A stretch of 64,000 nt of DNA from Anaerolineales bacterium (GCA_016789025.1 JAEURC010000069.1:62001-126000); one strand, 5' to 3'. Counted from the stretch's first letter, positions 17,843-26,738 are shown. The notes: a model not told the origin generated them from the letters alone. A program made the numbers and translations.

Positions 17843-18292
17843 ATGTTCCTTAGCCAGTTCCAGCACAATCTCGATGACAAAGGGCGCCTGATGATTCCCG
17901 CGCGCTATCGTGACTTGCTGGCGGCTGGAGCGTTCATCACCCAAGGTTTCGACAAATGCCTGATGGTGATGACCGATGGGTACTTCAAAGAAGTGTACGA
18001 ACGCATCAACAACATGAACATGGCAGACGCCTCTGCCCGCATGTTGCGCCGACTCATCCTCTCGAACGCGTACCCAGTGGAAGTGGACAAAGTCGGGCGC
18101 ATCCTCGTTCCGCAAAACCTGCGCGAGTTCCTCGGCATTGCAAGCGGCGAACTCACGGTGGCGGGGCAGGGCGATTACTTCGAAGTGTGGACTCCTGCCG
18201 ATTGGAAATCGCAGATGGATAAACTGCAGGATGTGGAAGCGAACGCGCAACGTTTCTCCACACTTGATCTTTCAAAGAAAAGCGAGTCGTAG
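17843..18292 (+). CDS. mraZ: division/cell wall cluster transcriptional regulator MraZ
   Basis: 149 residues. Begins MFLSQFQHNLDDKGRLMIPARYR, with two AbrB-like SpoVT/MraZ half-domains; the DxxGR signatures are DDKGRL (about 11-16) and VDKVGRILVPQNLR (about 77-90). It forms a ring oligomer that binds TGGG-type direct repeats. Such repeats lie 50-74 nt upstream of its own start, so autoregulation of the dcw cluster is probable. AAAGGA lies upstream of ATG 17843. Confidence 0.95.
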   Translation: MFLSQFQHNLDDKGRLMIPARYRDLLAAGAFITQGFDKCLMVMTDGYFKEVYERINNMNMADASARMLRRLILSNAYPVEVDKVGRILVPQNLREFLGIASGELTVAGQGDYFEVWTPADWKSQMDKLQDVEANAQRFSTLDLSKKSES

Positions 18293-18328
18293 TGACGACT
18301 TCAGTCGTCATCAGCGACTAAAGTCGCT
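18293..18328. repeat. tandem AGTCG palindromes between mraZ and rsmH
   Basis: TGACGACT-TC-AGTCGTCA (18293-18310) and AGCGACT-AA-AGTCGCT (18313-18328), starting at the mraZ stop and ending 6 nt before rsmH. They would place a double hairpin over the rsmH ribosome-binding region. Confidence 0.75.
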
Positions 18329-18334
18329 ACTACG

Positions 18335-19270
18335 ATGAACACACCGCATAAACCTGTACTTTACAAAGAGATTATACACGCGTTGCAACCTCGTCGCGGA
18401 GGGCGCTATGTGGATGGGACACTCGGCGCGGGCGGTCACGCTCGCGGAATTTTGGAGGCGTCTGCGCCAGATGGGCGCCTGCTCGGTCTCGATGTAGACC
18501 CGCAGGCGTTGGCGATCGCTCGTGAGACCTTGGCTCCTTACGAACATCGCATCCATCTGGCGCAAGCCTCCTACGCGACTCTCTCCGCGCAACTGAAAAC
18601 CCTTCATTGGGAATCGGTTGACGGAATCGTCCTCGACCTCGGCGCATCATCCATGCAATTCGATACGCCCGAGCGCGGCTTCTCGTTTCAACACGACGCT
18701 CCGCTCGACATGCGATTTGGTCCCAGCGCGTTGCAGACTGCGGCAGATATTGTCAACGCTTATTCCGAGAGCGAACTTGCGGATGTGCTGTACGAATTCG
18801 GCGAAGAACGCGACTCTCGCAAACTCGCGCGAGCCATCGTGAAAGCCAGGCCGCTTCATACGACGGGCGAGCTGGTCGCAGTCATTGAGGCAGTTTCCCC
18901 CCGTCGAGGGTCCTTCGGCAGGCTCAGGACTGTCCACCCCGCCACGCGGACCTTCCAAGCGCTGAGGATCGCGGTGAACGACGAGTTGGCGTCAGTGGCG
19001 AAAACGCTTCCGCAAGCCGTAGCCAGCCTCCCCGTCGGAGGCAGACTCGCAGTGATCTCCTTCCACTCGCTGGAAGATCGGATCGTCAAAGATTTTTTTA
19101 GAGAACAAAGCAAAGACCTGATTAATCCGCCTTACGAAAAATTGTACGAAGTGGAACGCAAGGCGACGATAAAAGAGGTAAACCGAAAACCGATTCTGCC
19201 ATCGGAAGAAGAAACGAAAAACAATCCGAGAGCGCGCAGTGCAAAACTTCGCATTGCCGAAAAACTGTAA
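18335..19270 (+). CDS. rsmH: 16S rRNA (cytosine1402-N4)-methyltransferase RsmH
   Basis: 311 residues. Motif I VDGTLGAGGHARGILE (about 27-42), LGLDVDPQAL, GIVLDLGASSMQFD (about 97-110), HPATRTFQALRIAVNDEL (about 205-222) and GGRLAVISFHSLEDR (about 233-247) are intact. A segment SPRRGSFGRLRT directly before HPATR is encoded by a dispersed repeat element (18897-18930). There is no ribosome site because a double palindrome ends just upstream. Second gene of the dcw cluster. Confidence 0.95.
   Translation: MNTPHKPVLYKEIIHALQPRRGGRYVDGTLGAGGHARGILEASAPDGRLLGLDVDPQALAIARETLAPYEHRIHLAQASYATLSAQLKTLHWESVDGIVLDLGASSMQFDTPERGFSFQHDAPLDMRFGPSALQTAADIVNAYSESELADVLYEFGEERDSRKLARAIVKARPLHTTGELVAVIEAVSPRRGSFGRLRTVHPATRTFQALRIAVNDELASVAKTLPQAVASLPVGGRLAVISFHSLEDRIVKDFFREQSKDLINPPYEKLYEVERKATIKEVNRKPILPSEEETKNNPRARSAKLRIAEKL
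18897..18930. repeat. in-frame repeat element in rsmH
   Basis: Contains GTCCTTCGGCAGGCTCAGGA, of the CAGGCTCA family found at 6755 and 60909. It encodes GSFGRLRT and lies in a loop before the conserved HPATR segment. Confidence 0.7.
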
Positions 19271-19278
19271 ATTCATTT

Positions 19279-19365
19279 TTACCACGAAGGGCACGAAGAA
19301 CACCAAGGGGATAAGGATTAAGCCCCCAAGTTGTTTCCTTCGTGACCTTAGTGTCCTTAGTGGTG
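19279..19365. repeat. ACCACGAAGG...CTTAGTGGT hairpin element
   Basis: An imperfect inverted repeat: left arm ACCACGAAGGGCACGAAG, right arm CTTCGTG plus GTGTCCTTAGTGGT. It lies between rsmH and the ftsL-like gene and has relatives at 35959, 40731, 50456, 60388 and 60850. Confidence 0.75.
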
Positions 19366-19404
19366 AAGAATGATCCGACCAATCGCCCAAATATAAAGGT
19401 CGTT

Positions 19405-19866
19405 ATGCAAGCAACACAGATTATCCATGCCTACAAACAAGCCCCCTGGCGCGTGCAACGCCAGTACGTGGGCGCATTTTTGCTTTTCGTCATCGTCGCT
19501 TCGATGATCGCCGCGCTGTACCTCAGCGTGACCGCCCGCGCGGCGGTGACCGGGCGCGAGATCCAGGAACTGCGTGTCGAGATCACCGGCATGCAACGCG
19601 CCAACGCCGATCTCGAAACACAGCTTGCCGATCTTACCTCTACGATCGTGATGCAACAACGCGCTTTTGCGCTTGGCTACCGTCCTGTCAAACCCGGTGA
19701 ATTGGAGTATGTGGCTGTCTCGGGTTTCATTGCCCCGGAGCCATCGATCCTGCTTGCGGCGGAGGATGTGACAAGCCCTGAACGAATCATCCCTGAGGCA
19801 TACACACAATCATTGATCGAATGGTTCGATGAACAGATCAAATTTGGAGGGGCAAAACAGCCATGA
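19405..19866 (+). CDS. FtsL-like small bitopic division protein
   Basis: 153 residues from ATG 19405; an open frame continues upstream to 19342, but that part is repeat sequence. A basic N-terminus (about 1-22) is followed by one membrane helix (about 26-46, GAFLLFVIVASMIAALYLSV) and a heptad-rich region (about 55-85, IQELRVEITGMQRANADLETQLADL), the classical FtsL/DivIC layout. Position between rsmH and the PBP gene is the normal place of ftsL. It would form the FtsQLB-type complex that activates FtsWI. Overlaps the next gene by 4 nt (ATGA). Confidence 0.75.
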   Translation: MQATQIIHAYKQAPWRVQRQYVGAFLLFVIVASMIAALYLSVTARAAVTGREIQELRVEITGMQRANADLETQLADLTSTIVMQQRAFALGYRPVKPGELEYVAVSGFIAPEPSILLAAEDVTSPERIIPEAYTQSLIEWFDEQIKFGGAKQP

Positions 19867-21599
19867 GACGGCAGTATGCCCTCCGTTCGATGACGCTCAT
19901 TGCCGGGTTTGGGCTGGTCGCGCTGGCCGTTCTAGTGCAGATGATCCGCATTCAGAACAGTGAACAGGCGGCGATCTTTCTCTCGCAAGGCGACCAGTAC
20001 GCGGGCGAGTTCCGTATGTTTTACCCGGAGCGCGGCGAGATCTACGACCGCAATGGTCACTTGCTGGCGGGAAATCGAACAGTATATGAAGTGGGGGTGA
20101 GCCTGTCCGAAATGGAAGACCCCGATGCGCTGGCGTTCACGCTTGGCACGTACCTCGGCTTGACGTATGAGGAGGTCTTCAAGAAATTGACTGAATCGCC
20201 GGAGTCCTGGTCTTATGTGGTTATTCAAGATTACGTGGACGCGAACATCGTCGCCGCGTTGCAAGAGCAGATCAAGCAATTGGAAACGGCGAAGGATTTC
20301 CGCTTGCAGGGCATTGCCTTCAAGCCGCACTTCCAACGCAGTTACCCGGAAACTTCGCTTGCCTCGAATGTGCTGGGGTTTGTCACCCGCGATGGTCGCG
20401 GGTATTTCGGTATCGAGGAAAAATACAACGATTTGCTTGCCGGCAACCCGGTGCAGGTGTGGGTGCCGCGCGACCCCAACAAAGCCACAGAGATTCCCCG
20501 CGTGCCCAACGGAACGACGCTCGTCCTGACCCTGAACCGCGATTTGCAAGCCAGGGTCGAATCCATTCTCGATGAGGCGCTGATCGAATACGGCGCGCAG
20601 AATGGCGCCATCGTGGTAATGGATCCTCGCAACGGCGAGATTCTTGCCATGTCGACCACGCCGCGCATGGATTTGAATAAGTACACCAATTATTTTTCAC
20701 TGTATAACGACGGCAGCCAATACAACCGTTCGATCGGAACCGCATACGAGCCCGGCTCCGTAATGAAGGTGTTAACCATGGCGGCCGCGCTGGATATGGG
20801 ACTCGTCAAACCTGAAACTACCTATGTGGATACCGGCTCGATTCAAGTGGGCGGCTTCACCATCCAAAATTGGGATAAAGAAGCATGGGGAGAACAGAAC
20901 ATGGTCGGTTGCCTGCAACATTCGTTGAATGTGTGTATGGCATGGATCTCCACCCAAATGGGTCCCACCGCTTTTTATGGATACATGGAGCGGTTCGGTT
21001 TTGGTCATCCCACTGGGGTGGATCTGGCAGGGGAGGCGATGGGCAGGCTAAAGACGCCGGGCGACTCGGATTGGTACAACGTCGACCTCGGCACCAACGC
21101 GTTCGGTCAAGGAGTCACTGCCACACCGTTGCAGATGCTGATGGCCGCCTCCGCGATCGCCAACGACGGCAAAATGGTCACGCCGCACATCCTATATTCG
21201 ATGTTGCGCGACGGGCATCAATACAACGTCCCATCGCAATACGGCGGTTCGCCGATCACCGCGCAGACCGCGCACACGTTGAGCGAAATGCTGGCGCAGT
21301 CGCTGAACGCCGAATCCTCCGAGGCGTTATTGTCCGGCTATCGCGTGGCTGGCAAGACCGGCACTGCGCAAATCCCCACCGAGTTTGGTTATGATCCAAG
21401 CGTTACCAACGCGTCCTTCATCGGCTGGGGTCCTGTGGACGATCCGCAATTCATGATCTATGTGTGGCTGAACGCGCCGACCTCCTCGATCTGGGGTTCG
21501 CAAACCGCCGCGCCCACGTTTTCTAAAGTTGCCGAGCAGACTGTCATCTTGCTCAACATTCCGCCGGATAATGTCCGGTTCCAACTCACCTCGAAATAA
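19863..21599 (+). CDS. ftsI: class B penicillin-binding protein (FtsI/PBP3-type transpeptidase)
   Basis: 578 residues. Membrane anchor at about 10-28, PBP-dimer domain at about 50-210, transpeptidase domain from about 240. Active-site motifs: SVMK in YEPGSVMKVL (Ser about 299), SLN in QHSLNVCMAW (about 354), KTG in VAGKTGTAQ (about 497). It cross-links septal peptidoglycan as a partner of FtsW. No PASTA domains. Its start overlaps the ftsL-like stop and murF begins one nucleotide after its stop. Confidence 0.93.
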   Translation: MRRQYALRSMTLIAGFGLVALAVLVQMIRIQNSEQAAIFLSQGDQYAGEFRMFYPERGEIYDRNGHLLAGNRTVYEVGVSLSEMEDPDALAFTLGTYLGLTYEEVFKKLTESPESWSYVVIQDYVDANIVAALQEQIKQLETAKDFRLQGIAFKPHFQRSYPETSLASNVLGFVTRDGRGYFGIEEKYNDLLAGNPVQVWVPRDPNKATEIPRVPNGTTLVLTLNRDLQARVESILDEALIEYGAQNGAIVVMDPRNGEILAMSTTPRMDLNKYTNYFSLYNDGSQYNRSIGTAYEPGSVMKVLTMAAALDMGLVKPETTYVDTGSIQVGGFTIQNWDKEAWGEQNMVGCLQHSLNVCMAWISTQMGPTAFYGYMERFGFGHPTGVDLAGEAMGRLKTPGDSDWYNVDLGTNAFGQGVTATPLQMLMAASAIANDGKMVTPHILYSMLRDGHQYNVPSQYGGSPITAQTAHTLSEMLAQSLNAESSEALLSGYRVAGKTGTAQIPTEFGYDPSVTNASFIGWGPVDDPQFMIYVWLNAPTSSIWGSQTAAPTFSKVAEQTVILLNIPPDNVRFQLTSK

Positions 21600-21600
21600 T

Positions 21601-23022
21601 ATGCTCACGATTGCCGATGCCATCGAAGCCCTCACAGGCGCCCGCCCCGCCGCCGCAACGGTGATCACCGAAGCGGTGATCGACTCGCGCCAGGTGATTC
21701 CCGGCTCGCTGTTCGTCGCCATCCCCGGCGAAAAAGCGGATGGGCACGACTTCATCGCCGAAGCCTTCAAGCGGGGGGCATCTTTTGCTTTAACCCAGCG
21801 AGATGTGGACGCTTCTTTCCGGACCTTCGACCTGCGTACCGCCACCCCGGAATCCGTCGCCGCGCAAGATTACAGCATCCCGCTGTGTTTGCGAGTGGAG
21901 AACACGGTTACGGCATTGCAACAGATCGCGCGTTTCTGGCGGCGCAAGTTGAACTTGCGGATCATCGGCGTGACGGGCAGTGTGGGAAAATCGACCACCA
22001 AAGAGATGATTGCCGAGGTGCTTGCCACCCGCTTCCGCACGTTGAAAAGCCCCGGTAACCTCAACAACGAGATCGGTTTGCCGATGACCGTATTGCGCCT
22101 GAGTGAAGGGCATCAACGCGCTGTGATGGAAATGGGATTCTACGTGCCTGGCGAGATCGCCTTTTTGTGCGATATTGCCCTGCCGCAAGTGGGCGTGGTG
22201 ACGAATGTTGGCACAGTCCATGCGGAACGCGCCGGGTCGCAGGAAGCCATCGCGCGCGGCAAAGCGGAATTGGTTCAGGCGCTGTCGCCGGCTCCCGAAG
22301 GCGTGGCAATTCTCAACTTCGATGATGCGTGGGTGCGCAAGATGGAAGAAAAAACGAAGGCGCGAGTCTTCTTCTATGGCTTGTCTCCCGAAGCGCACCT
22401 GTGGGCTGACCATGTGGAGGGGCTGGGCTTGGACGGTATCCGTTTTCGGATTCATTATCAAGGCGAAACATTGCACGTGAAGATCCCGTTGATCGGGCGG
22501 CATTCGGTGCATACCGCGCTTCGCGCCGCGGCGGTGGGTTTGGTGGAAGGGATGAACTGGCAGGAAATTCTCGAAGGCTTGAGCCAGGGTCATATGCAAC
22601 TGCGGCTTGCCGCGGTGCGCAGTGAGACCGGCGCGTTATTGCTGGACGATACGTACAACGCTTCGCCGGAATCGATGCTTGCCGCGTTGAATTTACTGGA
22701 TGAGTTGGATGGCAGGAAGATCGCCGTCCTTGGGGACATGCTCGAACTCGGTCCGTATGAACGAGGCGGGCACGAGATGGTCGGCTTACGCGCCGCGCAA
22801 GTGGCGGGGACGTTGCTCACGCTGGGCGAGCGCGCGCATATCATCGCCGAGGCGGCGCGTAAAGCCGGCATGAAAAAATCGTCGGTGCTGGAGTTTGACA
22901 CCCTCGAACCGCTGGTGGACTGGCTGAATACGAATTTATCGAAGGATGATGTGGTGTTGATCAAAGGTTCGCACGGCTTGCGCATGGATCGCATCACCAA
23001 CGTATTGGAAATACGCTCATGA
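21601..23022 (+). CDS. murF: UDP-N-acetylmuramoyl-tripeptide--D-alanyl-D-alanine ligase MurF
   Basis: 473 residues from ATG 21601 (in-frame ATG codons further up lie inside ftsI). N-terminal UDP-binding domain with SRQVIPGSLFVAIPGEKADG (about 30-49), central ATPase with GVTGSVGKSTTKEM (about 122-135), and C-terminal domain with LLDDTYNASPESM (about 345-357). It adds D-Ala-D-Ala to the UDP-MurNAc-tripeptide in the cytoplasm. Overlaps mraY by 4 nt. The preceding ligase gene murE, usually found here, is absent. Confidence 0.95.
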   Translation: MLTIADAIEALTGARPAAATVITEAVIDSRQVIPGSLFVAIPGEKADGHDFIAEAFKRGASFALTQRDVDASFRTFDLRTATPESVAAQDYSIPLCLRVENTVTALQQIARFWRRKLNLRIIGVTGSVGKSTTKEMIAEVLATRFRTLKSPGNLNNEIGLPMTVLRLSEGHQRAVMEMGFYVPGEIAFLCDIALPQVGVVTNVGTVHAERAGSQEAIARGKAELVQALSPAPEGVAILNFDDAWVRKMEEKTKARVFFYGLSPEAHLWADHVEGLGLDGIRFRIHYQGETLHVKIPLIGRHSVHTALRAAAVGLVEGMNWQEILEGLSQGHMQLRLAAVRSETGALLLDDTYNASPESMLAALNLLDELDGRKIAVLGDMLELGPYERGGHEMVGLRAAQVAGTLLTLGERAHIIAEAARKAGMKKSSVLEFDTLEPLVDWLNTNLSKDDVVLIKGSHGLRMDRITNVLEIRS

Positions 23023-24011
23023 GACATTCCGCGTTGGTGCTCGGACTGGCAATGTTTTCGTTCGTGATGACGGTGATCTGGGGCATGCCGTTGCTCCGCA
23101 TGTTGCGGCACTTCAAGGTTGGCAAGATCATCCGCGTGGAGGAGCCGGACCAGCATCGCATCAAAATGGGAACGCCCACCATGGGCGGCGTGCTGTTCAT
23201 CCTGCCTGTGTTGTTGTTGACGGGCTTGCTCAATGCCGCCGCGTTGATCGGCTTGGATGTGACCGGGCGCTCGGTATTGGTGCCTCTTATCGTGATGGTC
23301 GCGTTCGGCGCGCTCGGCGCGTTGGACGATTGGGAAGGTATTCGCGGTAAACGCCGCGGCGACGGGATGCGCATCCGCACGAAATTTTTGGCGCAGATCG
23401 CGCTGGCGGTGGGGACGGGCATCGTGTTGAAGTTCGTTCTCGATGTGCCGGATATGTTCCTGCCCGGGTATCGCCATGAAATCGAACTGGGCTGGTGGTA
23501 CGTTCCGGTGGCGGCTTTTGTGATCGTGAGCGAATCGAACGCGGTCAACTTCACCGATGGGTTGGATGGTCTCGCCGGGTTGATCTCAGCCACCGCGTTC
23601 GCCGCGTTTGGCGGCGTGGCGCTGATCAGTGGGCAGGTCTATCTCGCGCAGTTCTGTTTCATTATCGTCGGCGCGTTGTTCGGTTTCTTATGGTTCAACG
23701 TGCATCCCGCCGCATTGATCATGGGCGATACTGGCTCGATGGCGCTCGGTTCCACGCTTGCCGTGGTGGCGCTGATGACCGGTCAATGGCCGCTGTTGCT
23801 CGTGATCGCCATCATTCCATTGAGCGAGGCGTTGAGCGTGTCGATCCAGATCGCATACTTCCGCCTTACCAAGGGCAAGCGTTTTTTCAAAATGGCGCCG
23901 ATCCATTTGCATTTTGAATTGCTTGGCTGGAGCGAAACGCAGATCGTGCAACGCTTCTGGTTGATCGGTCTGCTTGCCGCGATGATCGGCATGGGATTGG
24001 CGTTGGTGTGA
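23019..24011 (+). CDS. mraY: phospho-N-acetylmuramoyl-pentapeptide-transferase MraY
   Basis: 330 residues, about ten membrane helices. Typical segments are HRIKMGTPTMGGVLFILPV (about 46-64), the catalytic Asp pair in GALDDWEGIRGKRRGDGM (about 104-121), SNAVNFTDGLDGLAGLI (about 172-188) and FFKMAPIHLHFELLGWSE (about 289-306). It transfers phospho-MurNAc-pentapeptide to undecaprenyl phosphate, forming lipid I. ATGA overlap with murF. Confidence 0.95.
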   Translation: MRHSALVLGLAMFSFVMTVIWGMPLLRMLRHFKVGKIIRVEEPDQHRIKMGTPTMGGVLFILPVLLLTGLLNAAALIGLDVTGRSVLVPLIVMVAFGALGALDDWEGIRGKRRGDGMRIRTKFLAQIALAVGTGIVLKFVLDVPDMFLPGYRHEIELGWWYVPVAAFVIVSESNAVNFTDGLDGLAGLISATAFAAFGGVALISGQVYLAQFCFIIVGALFGFLWFNVHPAALIMGDTGSMALGSTLAVVALMTGQWPLLLVIAIIPLSEALSVSIQIAYFRLTKGKRFFKMAPIHLHFELLGWSETQIVQRFWLIGLLAAMIGMGLALV

Positions 24012-24087
24012 TTTAGCGGTTGAGTAGCGAGCGCGGCTTGCGAGCGTATCGAAACCGCAGTAATTTGTAATTGGTAACTATTTTGTC

Positions 24088-25512
24088 ATGAAAACAAACT
24101 GGAAAGATACCCGCGTGTTGATTTTAGGCGCCGCCCGGCAGGGGCTTGCCCTCGCGCGCTGGCTGTCGCTGCATGGTGCGCGCGTCACGGTCAGCGATAT
24201 GCGCGGCGCGGATGAACTTCGCCTCGCGCGCGAATCGCTCGCAGAATATCAGATCGACTGGGCGCTGGGCGGGCATCCGCTTGAATTGTTGGATTCAACG
24301 GACGTGTTGTGCCTCTCCGGCGGGGTCCCGCTCACGCTGCCCATTGTGGCTGGCGCGCTCCAGCGGGGGATTCCCCTCTCGAACGATTCGCAGATCTTTA
24401 TGGAAGTTGTGCCATGCAAAACGGTGGGCATCACCGGCTCGGCAGGCAAGACAACAACAACGACGCTGGTTGGCGAGATGGCGAAACTGGCAACCACAGA
24501 TGATAGACCGCAGACCATGAGCGCATCGTCCATGGTCCATCGTCCACGATCATATGTCGGCGGCAACATAGGCGACCCGTTGTTGAATTATGTAGACGAG
24601 ATGCAACCCGAGGATGTGGCGGTGCTGGAACTTTCGTCCTTTCAATTGGATCAGATGACGATCTCGCCGAACATCGCCGCGATTTTGAACATCACGCCGA
24701 ATCATTTGGATCGTCACGGCACGATGGATGCGTATACGGCGGCGAAGAGTCGCATTTTGGAATTTCAATCGCAGGACGATATTGCTGTGCTGGGGCGCGA
24801 CGACAAAGGCGCATGGAATCTGCGCGACAAGGTGAAGGGAAAACTATTCGCGTTCAGTTTGAATGAGTTGGAAGAAGGCTTGGACGGCGCCTATTTGCGC
24901 GAAGGATCGTTGAACCTGCGCGACGGCAAGTTGAATATCGCGATCATGCCGCGCGAGAAGATTCATCTGCGCGGAGATTACAACGTGGCGAATGTGCTTG
25001 CCGCGTTCGTCATCGGCTATGCGGCGGGCTTCCCGCTGGAGGCGATGGTTGAAGCGGTGAAGGATTTTCACGGCGTGCCGCATCGCTTGGAATTGGCGCG
25101 CGAGTGGAACGGAGTCCGCTGGTACAACAATTCGATCGCCAGCGCGCCCGAGCGGACGATTGCCGTTATCCGTTCATTTGAGGAGCCGATCGTGCTGTTA
25201 CTTGGCGGGCGCGATAAAGACCTCCCCTGGGAGGAGTTGATGCAACTGGTGCGGGAGCGCGTTGCTTACACGGTGCTGTTTGGCGAGGCGGCGGAAAAGA
25301 TCGAGAAAACTGTAGCCAGCCTCCCTGTCGGAGAGAAGCGTTGTGTGTTTTTCCGTGTGACGGGTTTACGCGAGGCGGTCCGCAAGGCGGCGGAAGTTGC
25401 CAGGCCGGGCGATGTCGTGTTGCTGTCGCCGGGCGGCACAAGTTTCGATGAGTTCAAAGATTTCGAGGAACGCGGAGAAAGGTTTCGAGCATGGGTTCAA
25501 GAACTTTCGTAA
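24088..25512 (+). CDS. murD: UDP-N-acetylmuramoyl-L-alanine--D-glutamate ligase MurD, with inserted repeat peptide
   Basis: 474 residues. N-terminal Rossmann domain (VLILGAARQGLALARWL, about 10-26), ATPase P-loop GITGSAGKTTTTTLVGEM (about 113-130), then ILNITPNHLDRHG and the C-terminal domain with RLELAREWNGVRWYNNSIAS (about 332-351). Between the P-loop helix and YVGGNIGDPLL, about 20 residues (DDRPQTMSASSMVHRPR) derive from a dispersed palindrome (24492-24552). A second repeat-like segment encodes VASLPVG at 25312-25333. It adds D-Glu to UDP-MurNAc-L-Ala. The 76-nt spacer before it has no clear ribosome site. Its 3' end overlaps ftsW by 22 nt. Confidence 0.93.
   Translation: MKTNWKDTRVLILGAARQGLALARWLSLHGARVTVSDMRGADELRLARESLAEYQIDWALGGHPLELLDSTDVLCLSGGVPLTLPIVAGALQRGIPLSNDSQIFMEVVPCKTVGITGSAGKTTTTTLVGEMAKLATTDDRPQTMSASSMVHRPRSYVGGNIGDPLLNYVDEMQPEDVAVLELSSFQLDQMTISPNIAAILNITPNHLDRHGTMDAYTAAKSRILEFQSQDDIAVLGRDDKGAWNLRDKVKGKLFAFSLNELEEGLDGAYLREGSLNLRDGKLNIAIMPREKIHLRGDYNVANVLAAFVIGYAAGFPLEAMVEAVKDFHGVPHRLELAREWNGVRWYNNSIASAPERTIAVIRSFEEPIVLLLGGRDKDLPWEELMQLVRERVAYTVLFGEAAEKIEKTVASLPVGEKRCVFFRVTGLREAVRKAAEVARPGDVVLLSPGGTSFDEFKDFEERGERFRAWVQELS
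24492..24552. repeat. palindromic repeat inserted in frame in murD
   Basis: Contains ATCGTCCATGGTCCATCGTCC and GATAGACCGCAGACCATGAG. The CCATGG-centred core matches the element at 9757-9800 in reverse orientation. The 61 nt keep the murD frame open. Confidence 0.75.
25312..25333. repeat. GTAGCCAGCCTCC element, murD copy
   Basis: 22-nt segment differing at one base from 19019-19040 in rsmH. Both copies are read in the same frame as VASLPVG. Confidence 0.6.
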
Positions 25513-26738
25513 ATGATCGTATCTCGTTTTCGTTGGCGAAGAGTCTCAGTCGCGGGTTGGATGTGCCGCTGGTTCTCACCGTGGTGGCGCTTTCCGTGTT
25601 TGGGTTGATCATGTTGTATTCCGCCTCGTTCGATTTTTCGTTCAATGAATATGGGTCGTCGACGTATATGTTTGCCCGTCAGGCGCGCTGGTTTGGCTTG
25701 GGAATCATCGGAGCGTTCGCGCTTTCGCTCTTCGATTATCACATCTGGCGCAGGGTGGGTGTGTTTGCCATGCTTGGCACAATCGGTTTGCTGGTTGGAG
25801 TGCTGTTGGTCAACGAAGCGCGTCTGGGCGCGGTGCGCGCTTTCCTCAACGGCTCGTATCAACCGTCTGAACTGGCGAAGTTGATCGCGGTGATCTATCT
25901 TTCGGTGTGGTTGTACGCGAAGCGGCACAGCCTGCATGATGTAACCTTCGGGTTAATTCCGCTGGGCGTGATCCTTGGAATGATCTGCGGTTTGATCTAC
26001 CTGCAACCCGACTTGAGCGCGGCTGGCACGGTACTCATCCTTGGCGGTTTGTTGTTTTATCTCGCGGGCGCGGATATTAAACAGATCGTTTTTCTATTAT
26101 TGTTGGCGCTCCTTATCGGCTGGGTGGTGGTGCAATTCAGCGCCACCGGGCGAGACCGTGTTGAATCGTTCGTTGCCGGCTTCCAGGATCCGACGAACGC
26201 GTCATATCACGTGCGGCGTTCGTTCGAGGCGATCATCAAAGGCGGCGTGTTCGGCGTGGGCTTGGGCGAAGCGGACACCAAGTTGACCGGTCTTCCGTTC
26301 GCGCCCACCGACAGTATCTTTGCCGTCGTTGCCGAGGAATTGGGTCTGTTCGGCACGGTTGTGTTGATGGCGTTATATGGCGCGTTGATCTGGCGCGGCT
26401 TGGTTGTGGCGCGTCGCGCGCCAGATATGCTTGGCACACTGCTGGCTTCGGGAGTGATCTTTTGGATCGGTCTGGAAGCGGCGATCAACATGGCGGTGAT
26501 GGTCGGGTTGATGCCGTTTGCCGGGAACGCCCTGCCGTTCATCAGCGCGGGCGGTTCGAATTTGGTTTCCACTTTTTGCGCCATCGGTATTGTGTTGAAC
26601 ATCTCGCGCCAAAGCGGCGAGGTTTCAAAGATCGAAGAAAACGAATGGAGGTCATTCGGTGCGGTTATTGATTTGCGCCGGAGGGACGGGAGGCGGAGTG
26701 TATCCCGCGCTCGCCGTTCACAGCGCGTTGACGGCTAA
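25491..26738 (+). CDS. ftsW: lipid II polymerase FtsW (SEDS family)
   Basis: 415 residues, about ten membrane helices. SEDS hallmarks: LSVFGLIMLYSAS (about 32-44), GSYQPSELAKLIAVIYLSVW (about 122-141), LQPDLSAAGTVLIL (about 167-180), the large periplasmic loop with PTDSIFAVVAEELGLFG (about 265-281) and LPFISAGGSNLVSTFCAIG (about 345-363). It polymerises lipid II at the septum with the FtsI-type PBP. The basic tail after about residue 385 is encoded within the murG start region: the two genes overlap by 80 nt. Confidence 0.93.
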   Translation: MGSRTFVNDRISFSLAKSLSRGLDVPLVLTVVALSVFGLIMLYSASFDFSFNEYGSSTYMFARQARWFGLGIIGAFALSLFDYHIWRRVGVFAMLGTIGLLVGVLLVNEARLGAVRAFLNGSYQPSELAKLIAVIYLSVWLYAKRHSLHDVTFGLIPLGVILGMICGLIYLQPDLSAAGTVLILGGLLFYLAGADIKQIVFLLLLALLIGWVVVQFSATGRDRVESFVAGFQDPTNASYHVRRSFEAIIKGGVFGVGLGEADTKLTGLPFAPTDSIFAVVAEELGLFGTVVLMALYGALIWRGLVVARRAPDMLGTLLASGVIFWIGLEAAINMAVMVGLMPFAGNALPFISAGGSNLVSTFCAIGIVLNISRQSGEVSKIEENEWRSFGAVIDLRRRDGRRSVSRARRSQRVDG

